Below are positions 56,528 to 64,000 of a DNA stretch of 64,000 nucleotides, one piece after another. The position numbers were made by a program, and so were the translations under genes. Source of the DNA: Chaunax sp. Z400 (Eukaryota > Chordata > Actinopteri > Lophiiformes > Chaunacidae); contig CM075194.1 of the NCBI GenBank assembly GCA_037577475.1, positions 7,429,992 through 7,493,991 of the forward strand, given 5' to 3'. Position 1 is the first letter of the stretch, and each line of letters opens with the position of its first letter. The notes under the pieces were generated by a model. It searched no databases and was not told where the DNA came from. It was given only the letters and a program-made list of their open reading frames with translations.

Positions 56528-57785
56528 CTGTTGAAAAGATATCAACAATAACACAAAAAAAGTCTAGAGTCTACAACCATGAGGGTGTGTCCACAGGAAA
56601 TGAATGGTTAGGAATATGATGATCATGTTGTGTTCTCTATTAGGTCAATTATATTGAAGAATAAAAGATTTTGCTGCTATAGAACGAATCAATATGTTTT
56701 CTTTAGTGTATCAGCACTTATACTGATCATTGACTAGCCGTTCTTGAAGTAATGAAGTCATTTGGTGGGTGGTGTCATAGTGTATCCTCCTCCTCTAAAT
56801 ATCATGTCAGCTACCACTATATGCCACTGGCTCAGTATCACAGTTTTCCATAAGCGCTGGCTGGTGGCTCCTCATAGGACATCTGTATCTTGAATAATTA
56901 GAGAAAACATTTTTAGTCTTTTGCATCTATAGCGACAATTTCATGTTATGTTAGAATGTCACTCAGTAGAGTGCATACCTCTGCCAAGGCTGAACAATTC
57001 TACACGTCTACTTAGCTTCCCCGACCTTCCCCTGCGCTTCATGGGGCGTCTGCTCCAAGAGTCCAATCCTACAGTCCTTGCAACTGCAATTGTATTATGT
57101 TTCGAGAGAGACATTCTTTGCCGTGTCTCCACTCATATCTCCAGTAATATTAAAGTGTTCTTTGAAAGACACCTAATTTTCGATGCTGCTGTAATGTACA
57201 TGACATGGGTTTCAGTGCTTTGTCTCCAGGGTTTTTTTTTTCTGTTAATTGTTCTACACTTGCCAAGATTTAATATCCTTATTAGAAATGGATAAATGAT
57301 CTTGTTTTAAAAGTTATTTAATTTTTTAAAAAAATCTAGCCTACATATTTCCAGGCTTGAACCAACTTATTTGAATATTTCTTGACAAGTAAATTTATCT
57401 TGCTGATTGGACAGGTAATTTCACTAGTATTAAGCTTTTCTCCACAAATTCAGTGCTATTTCTTATGATTTAGCTACTCCTCTTCTTTTTTCTTTTCTTT
57501 TTTGCAGTTTGCAGATGATCTGGACATTGTCTCCAGGTCTTCTTAGAAGAGTCATGTAGGCATGATGACCATCTGAAAGAACACAGAACACTGAGAAGCT
57601 CTGACTCTTCATCAACACCCTCCTATCAATTCTATACCAGCTACACCTTGTGTTGTAATGCTGTGTGTGTTCAGCTGAAGAACATTTGTGCAGCTCCATC
57701 TCCACCTACTGGAAAACATAGTTTCTGAAACACTCACCAAATTTATTGACAGCCAGTCAGCTGTTCAGCTTATCACATCACTGTG

Positions 57786-57904
57786 TTTGCTGATCGCACA
57801 AAAATACACTCTGCTGTCTTCAAGCTGCAAGTCTTTCACAGTAACAGCCCCGCTTTTTAGTTTATCTCTAATGGCAGAATATTTAGTTTGAGAGAACCCC
57901 CATA

Positions 57905-57905
<1 letters not shown>
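57786..57905 (-). pseudogene. Vd relic 6
   Basis: Truncated V end with heptamer CACAGTG at 57785-57779; shares the short form next to the CT run with Vd relic 3. Confidence 0.8.
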
Positions 57906-57994
<89 letters not shown>

Positions 57995-57996
57995 AT
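57906..57996. repeat. (CT)n microsatellite with CTAT interruptions
   Basis: Imperfect CT run with several TCTAT interruptions, unlike the purer runs of other units, so this unit may be older. Confidence 0.9.
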
Positions 57997-58346
57997 CAGT
58001 CTGTTAATTATTATAAAATCTATAAACCTACACATCTACTACACTGTCACAAAGTTCTTTGACCTTGAAGCCACATAGATGAGAATACAAATCTGATGAG
58101 AATTTGAGTCATAGCGATTCCTCTCAAAACGAGGTGCAGCTGCTTTTCAGACTGGGAGTGGGGCGTTAAAGGCATCGCTCCACATGAAGGACCTCCCATA
58201 ATGATCTCTGATCTTAATAAAATAAAAAAAACATCTTTGGTTAGAGTGGTTTATTCCAGGTGCAGTGTTCTGTGAACTTTTATAGATGAATTAAAAGACG
58301 TGTGAGGAGGTTTTTATACTGAGGAGCGGTGAAATGTAACACTGTG

Positions 58347-58847
58347 TAAACTAGCAGCACAGAAGTACATTGCATTGCTGTTCAGTACTTCAATTATTAA
58401 TGTGCAGATCTGATCTTTATTTGCACTTCCTTCTAGCTTCACTTCCTTTCCACTCTCTAGTTCTGCATTTCCCGCGAACATATATCCCAGGAGCTCTAGC
58501 TCTCTGTTTGACTGCTTGTACCAGAGGATTATGTTATAGTTCTGAATACTATGTGAACACTTGATTTTGGCTGTTTCTCCCAGTTTGCGGTACATTTCAG
58601 CTGGAGTCTGGTGGACTTGGTCACTGAGAGAGGAACCTGAGACAAAACACAGCATGACCATAAACACTACTTCAAACATTAAATAGTCCAGTGGTACAAA
58701 ACTAGAACAGCAGGAGTGTAGAAGACGCAAACAAAAAACTGATTGTTAAAAACTTGAGGAAGAAACTTGTGAATGTAAAGTAATTTGAATGACGTTACCT
58801 GAAACCAGCATTGTGTTGAAATGAATGGTTAGGAATATGATGATCAT
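58347..58847 (-). CDS. TRBV: TRBV gene Va6
   Basis: Leader 58847-58799, V exon 58636-58347. FR1 ETAKIKCSHS; CDR1 region SIQNYNIILWYKQ; CDR2 region YMFAGNAELESGKEVK, the most divergent CDR2. RSS heptamer CACAGTG at 58346-58340. Intact. Confidence 0.93.
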
Positions 58848-59751
58848 GTTGTGTTCTCTATTAGGTCAATTATATTGAAGAATAAAAGATTTTGCTGCTA
58901 TAGTACGAATCAATATGTTTTCTTTAGTGTATCAGCTCTTATACTGATTATTGACTAGCCGTTCTTGAAGTAATGAAGTCATTTGGTGGGTGGTGTCATA
59001 GTGTATCCTCCTCCTCTAAATATCATGTCAGCTACCACTATATGCCACTGGCTCAGTATCACATTTTTCCATAAGCGCTGGCTGGTGGCTCCTCATAGGA
59101 CATCTGTATCTTGAATTATCAGAGAAAACATTTTTAGTCTTTTGCATCTATAGCGACAATTTCATGTTATGTTAGAATGTCACTCAGTAGAGTGCATACC
59201 TCTGCCAAGGCTGAACAATTCTACACGTCTACTTAGCTTCCCCGACCTTCCCCTGCGCTTCATGGGGCGTCTGCTCCAAGAGTCCAATCCTACAGTCCTT
59301 GCAACTGCAATTATATTGCAAGCATTTTGGTGAAAAGACACCTCAATCCTACAATATGTGTACTTGTCAAAACTTCCATCTGGAAGCTTTTTTAAGCAAA
59401 ACTTGCCATTCAGCACACTGGGGGATGTCTCCTCAGTCATTGTCTTATCTGTCTCTTATGCGCCCCACTGAAAATTCGCAACTTAGCAATTTGATTTATT
59501 TCTGTACAAAAAAATTAGTGTGTTAAAGTTTCTATAATAATTTTAAAGTTTCTATAATAAAGTTACTATAATAATAATAATAATAGTATAATATAATATT
59601 AATATATTTTATATTATAGAATATTATATATTCTAATAATAATTGCGTGTTACCCTTGATATCCCTTAAACACAGCCTCCTTGGCTGAGGTAATAATTCT
59701 GGACACATTACTGTTAAAAAGAAGAATATATCTGTCATGTATCTCATTCTA

Positions 59752-60320
59752 GTTTTTTGGTTCCTCTTATTTTGTAAGGTTCATGTCATGAATTAGTGCC
59801 ACTGTTTCCTGTTTTATTTTGTAGCCTTATTCCGTGTCATGGGCTATTGCTTTGCATTTCCTGTGTTTTCTTAGGATCTGTTTTACCCCTTTGGTTCCTG
59901 TATGTGTTTTAGTCTTCTGTGTTTAGTTCCAGTTTGCTCCCTTTCCCTTTGCTCATGTGTTCTCTGTCTATTAGTTTATTGCTGCATCCTCCTTGTTTCT
60001 TCCCCTTTAATATATTTTCCCTCCAGTGTGTGATTGTCTGATTGTCTCTACCTGTTATTGATTGTCTCCTCCTCCCTGTGTCACCTCCTTACCCTAGTGT
60101 ATTTAGTCAGTGTGGTTCCCTCTGTGAGCTGCCAGTTCCAGCCTTTCCCTAGTGCTTCCAGTGTTTTCTCCCTGTGTTTATCAGTAAGTTTTCGTTCTGT
60201 TGGATTTTTGTTATTTCCTATGTTCCTGCCTTTTGCCTTTGTTTATTGGATTATGGATTATTGGACTGTGAGGTTATGTTTGGACTTTGTGTTAATTAAA
60301 ACCCTGAACCCAATCCGCCC
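59752..60320 (+). repeat. LTR-like interspersed repeat, copy 3
   Basis: Paralogue of 40130-40700. Confidence 0.45.
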
Positions 60321-60441
60321 CTTGTCTGTATTTGGGTCAACAGTTTCTTTAAATGGGTGGCGTCATAGAGCATTTCCTACCCTTTATAAATCACTGGCTC
60401 AGTTTAAATGTCTAAGTGAGGATATAAAAAAATGACTTTAC

Positions 60442-60490
60442 CTGAAACCAGAATAGAGTTTAAAGTAATGAAAAGAAAAAAAATTATCAT
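60442..60490 (-). pseudogene. Orphan TRBV leader exon 5
   Basis: Counterpart of 40809-40857, next to the deletion that removed Vb from this block. Confidence 0.6.
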
Positions 60491-61023
60491 TATTATCAAT
60501 TTAAAAAAAAGTGGAAAAATGCCAGATTCACACCAAAATTTATGCCAAGATGAGACAATTCAATTTTTGTTTTGTTTATTGTTCTGAATCCAGTTCTGTA
60601 ACATTGTAAAACACTATTATTGTATACATTATGATAAATTATGGTTCTGTTAGACCCATTCTAAATCAGTATCATTATAGCTATAATGATGGTGTTTTCA
60701 CTTCTCTAGGCCTTTAAGATATGGTGCATTGATTCTGCTGGCGTGATCTACTGTATGTCATGAATTTGCACATGGTTATAGTCCATAAGAGGTTCTCTAT
60801 GTATGTTTTTGTTGTTGTTGTTGTTGTTGATAGCAAAATTAACTTAAGAGACCATGAGTCTGATATGGGAGGTGATGTTACCACAGAGATATGAAGAGTT
60901 ACAGGTGGCTGCATTATGTGATGTTCTGTGGTTGTATTGGAGGTCCCCCTACTGTGGAGCTGATAAATTCAGTTGGTAACTGGGGTTTTTTGTTCAGCTC
61001 TCACGTGTGTCTGTATCACTGTG

Positions 61024-61538
61024 CTCACTCACAGCACAGAAGTACAAGCCTTTGTCTTCTGACACCACATTCTTCACTGTGAAAGTCCCGCTGTTAGCGT
61101 CCGATTTGGTGGTTGAGAATTTGTCATTCCCAAAGTCTGGTTGAAAGTCAGGTTCGGAGTTTGCAACAATGGATAAGATTTGTTTCATTGTCTGTCCTGG
61201 TAGCTGTCTGAACCAGTACATCTGAAAATAGCTACTACCCTTTGTTTGGCCGCAGTGTATGGTGGCGTCTTCACCCTCGTCCTTCCACAGTATGGGGGGC
61301 TGGTTGACATCACTCCCTTCAATAAGACCTGTGTGTATCATAATAAATGTTCTCACTCTGACACCACTTCCAACAGAGAAAATAAATAAGAATAAGAATA
61401 ATAAATGAGAGCAAAAACATGAAACACTAATTTGAAGTAAACCTCCAGTGATAAAACTTGATTTTATTGTAAATTACCTGTGGTCCACAGCAAAATGACT
61501 GATAGTATGAGGAGGTCTAGTTTGAAGATAATGTCCAT
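61024..61538 (-). CDS. TRBV: TRBV gene Vc3
   Basis: Leader 61538-61478, V exon 61328-61024. Differs from Vc1 and Vc2 around CDR1 (CGQTKGSSYFQMYWFRQ instead of CSQTKGGNYYQMYWFRQ) and near CDR2 (ILSIVANS instead of ILYIVANS). RSS heptamer CACAGTG (61023-61017) and nonamer intact. Confidence 0.94.
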
Positions 61539-61914
61539 GTTCTGAAGACAAAAACAGTGAATCTATTCTCTTAAATAGTTACAGAGAAATGACGTATCGC
61601 AGACGTGTGTTAATGCATTAAGACCATGAGCCTAGGTGTAAGTGGGAGTATAAGTAATACTGTGTCTCCCCCTGCAGTTCATCACTGTTAATTGTTTAGT
61701 TTCTTATTAAGTAATTCAATGCAATTCACTGATGATTATCAATTTTCATTAGCACATGTATCAAATAATGACATATTAATCATGAAAAAAATAGTTTCAA
61801 AGAATAGAGTATGGTAAGTACTAATGGTTATAAGTGTACTCAAAGTTTTGATTTTCACAGTATTGAGTGTGTACTGTAAGCGTGACGTACAAGTAGGTGG
61901 AAATCACTGCGATT

Positions 61915-62345
61915 CTGTGTGACTCCTATAAGCCCCATCTAGTGCTCATAATGCTTTTTGTGAGAAACCACCCCACCTGAATCTGAACCACCAATCAGAG
62001 CCAGGAGGAGTGTCTGACAGAGTCCAAAGCCTCCAAAGCCCCTCCCCTGCAAAGGATCCTGCTGTGCTTGACCAAGTGAGAGCAGAGGAGTGGGGGCTGC
62101 CCACAGCGTGTGCATGAGGGTGATTGACACTTCGTCAGACTCTCCTCTAGGCTCTGATTGGTGGTTTAGAGTCAAGCATGGTGGATTCTTGCAAATGGTA
62201 TTAGGAGCACTAGCTGGGGACATAGGAGTCTGATTTGTTCAATTACTGTATAATCTGTCACATGTACTACTGTGAGGATATATTGACAGTTTTAGAAAAT
62301 GTGACAAAGTTGTTTTGTTTTTTTACAAATTACCTACTACAGCTT
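61915..62345. repeat. MITE-like repeat, copy 3
   Basis: Paralogue of 43540-43980. Confidence 0.5.
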
Positions 62346-62982
62346 TAAATGACGATCATCACACCAGACACTCTCTGCAAATCTGAGCTCTTAATTATTC
62401 AACCTTTTCTTCATCAGATAAGAAGATAAATCGATGTGAAGTAAGACTAAAATGTCAAGATGATTTTTTATTGTCTAAAATGAGACTAAAATACAGTTTA
62501 GTTTTCTTTGTGTAAAATAAGACAAAAAAGTCCCAGAATTTTAGTCAATTAAAATTTGACACAAGGAAATGTTGACAAAATATGATTAAAACTAATAAGG
62601 ACATTTGACTCAGGACTATGACCAAAACTAAATTATAAAAAATCTGACAAAATCAGTACTAGAATAAAGGCTTGTATGCATATGGTGGAGAGTGGGGAAA
62701 TGACCTCGTGCAAAGTGAAGTGGAATGTAAACATTGTGGTATTTCGATAAAAGAATTGTACTATAATTTGAGTAAATTTCTTATTTATGATAAAGTCTGA
62801 AGTCTTATTCAGTCATGAGACAACATCCAAGGACTGTGGGCCTACAGCACGACCTCAAAGGGAGTCAAAATTCAGTTAAAACTGATGAAATAAATTCCCC
62901 AGAGGCAGATTTAGATCGAGGATGGCAGCAGTTGTTCAAAGCCTTAACATAAAGGAGAGTTTTTGAATTGACTTGACAATGT

Positions 62983-63077
62983 GGCGACTGGCAGCACAGA
63001 AACACACACCACTGTCATTCAATGAAAGGTTAGAAACCGTGAGGTTTGAATATTTAGAGCCATGACCACTGAAGCTG
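62983..63077 (-). pseudogene. Ve relic 3
   Basis: FR3 fragment as at 44607; here the Phe before Cys104 is replaced (plus-strand GAAACACACACC instead of GAAATACACACC changes Tyr to Cys two residues before). Confidence 0.7.
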
Positions 63078-63192
63078 GATTATTATGGATTATTGGACTG
63101 TGAGGTTATGTTTGGACTTTGTGTTAATTAAAACCCTGAACCGCAATCTGCCCCTTGTGTCGTCTGCATTTGAGTCCTGCTTTTGCTGAACT
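63078..63192 (+). repeat. LTR-like repeat, 3' fragment 3
   Basis: Counterpart of 44701-44815. Confidence 0.45.
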
Positions 63193-63429
63193 CTGACAAT
63201 ATCAGGTCTTAAGATATTAAGAGTCTCAAGTGCCTCATTACAGAAAGTCCTATCTTTTCTTTTCTTTGGATAGGAATTACAGAAGCTACAGAGGAGTAGG
63301 TAATGAGTGATTTTCATATTTGGGTCAACAGTTTCTTTAAATGGGTGGCGTCATAGAGCATTTCCTACCCTTTATAAATCACTGGCTCAGTTTAAATGTC
63401 TAAGTGGGGATATGAAAAAATGACTTTAC

Positions 63430-63478
63430 CTGAAACCAGAATAGAGTTTAAAGTAATGAAAAGAAATAAAATTATCAT
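63430..63478 (-). pseudogene. Orphan TRBV leader exon 6
   Basis: Counterpart of 45053-45101. Confidence 0.6.
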
Positions 63479-63684
63479 TTTTTCCCCCTTGGTTTTTTGT
63501 TGTTGTTGCTTTGCAAAATATGATCAAAATAAGATCATTAATTTGTTGTTGCAATGAATGAATGAATGAAGAGCATGTCTAAGCTTCTTTTTGCTTAAAC
63601 CCATCCATTTGATGAGGTGGCTGGAGTCACTGTGCAAGATCAAGTGTGATGGGGAGGTTTTTGTACTGGGATCAGGGACATGAA

Positions 63685-63969
63685 AACGGGCAACACAGAA
63701 TGCACTGCTGTTCAAACTTTCAATTGTTAATGTGCAGGTATGGCCTTCATTTGCACTCTCATTCAGTCTCATGTTCACTCCAGTCCCTGCATATCCAGTG
63801 TTTAATATCATGTATCTGATGAGCTGCAGGTGTCTGCCCTTCATTTGCTTGTACCAGAGGATTTGATCATAGTGTTTAATACTGTGTGAACACTGTATTG
63901 TCGCTGTTTGTCCTGGTTTCTTATACATGTCAGCTTGAGTCTGGTAGACTTGATCACTGAGAGAGGAAC
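63685..63969 (-). pseudogene. TRBV gene Vb5, lacking an RSS heptamer (5' side beyond the window)
   Basis: V exon with KGRHLQLIRYM; nonamer intact, heptamer missing. Whether its leader is complete or fused as in Vb2 and Vb4 cannot be seen because the window ends 31 bp upstream. Confidence 0.78.
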
Positions 63970-64000
63970 CTGTTGAAAAGATATCAACAATAACACAAAA

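Larger units (their letters stand above)
50620..56595 (-). repeat. Vb/Vc duplication block, copy 2
   Basis: Same order and nearly the same sequence as 39690-45665: LTR-like repeat, orphan leader, Vb3, Vc2, Ve relic 2, orphan leader, Vb4. Confidence 0.9.
56595..59305 (-). repeat. Third group of Va units (one copy)
   Basis: Starts inside a Va leader at about 56600 and holds a single unit with Vd relic 6 and Va6. Confidence 0.88.
59305..64000 (-). repeat. Vb/Vc duplication block, copy 3 (partial, continues past the window)
   Basis: Same as the earlier blocks, except that about 1.6 kb, including the first Vb gene, is deleted near 60500, where the orphan leader is joined to the region upstream of Vc3. 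Confidence 0.88.

Overview
The window is vertebrate genomic DNA, almost certainly from a ray-finned (teleost) fish. It carries most of a T-cell receptor beta (TRB) locus on the minus strand. The evidence is fish-type TCR-beta constant domains, J segments with the FGxGT motif and 12-spacer recombination signal sequences (RSS), D segments flanked by 12- and 23-spacer RSS, V genes with 23-spacer RSS, and several repeats of teleost type. The exact species cannot be told from the sequence; a percomorph-like fish is a guess.

Layout, read in TRB transcription order (from high to low coordinates): (1) 64000-33100, a tandemly duplicated V array. It holds three recurring V families (Va x6, Vb x5, Vc x3), truncated V relics (Vd x6, Ve x3) and orphan leader exons. 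Va and Vc look usable; Vb lacks an RSS heptamer in every copy. (2) 32800-29500, three single V genes (one good, two broken). (3) 28032-23990, D-J-C cluster 1: one D, nine J or J relics, and a four-exon constant gene, followed by a candidate 3' enhancer near 22.95-23.15 kb. (4) 21690-18704, three more V genes in the same orientation, so they can serve only the second cluster by deletional joining. (5) 17526-11641, a structurally intact LTR retrotransposon of the Gmr1 type (integrase ahead of reverse transcriptase, SCAN-like capsid), with apparently identical LTRs and a 5-bp target duplication. (6) 10911-7097, D-J-C cluster 2: one D, six J, a four-exon constant gene, and a second copy of the enhancer candidate at about 6.19-6.39 kb. 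(7) 4664-286 on the plus strand, the 3' end of a papilin-like gene (three Ig domains plus a PLAC domain), tail-to-tail with the TRB constant gene.

How it should work: V (23-RSS), D (12 and 23) and J (12) obey the 12/23 rule. The upstream array can feed either cluster, whereas the three inter-cluster V genes can join only cluster 2. The D-to-last-J blocks of the two clusters are nearly identical although the constant genes differ greatly, which suggests recent duplication or gene conversion. Each constant gene has its own downstream element with paired ETS/RUNX motifs, the hallmark of the mammalian TCR-beta enhancer.

The most interesting observations are the duplicated enhancer candidate, CDR-focused divergence among Va genes whose introns are almost invariant, the higher-order V-array duplications with 3, 2 and 1 subunits, the young Gmr1-type insertion, and a palindromic TA-flanked MITE whose empty site is preserved in the paralogous cluster. 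All alignments were done by eye.
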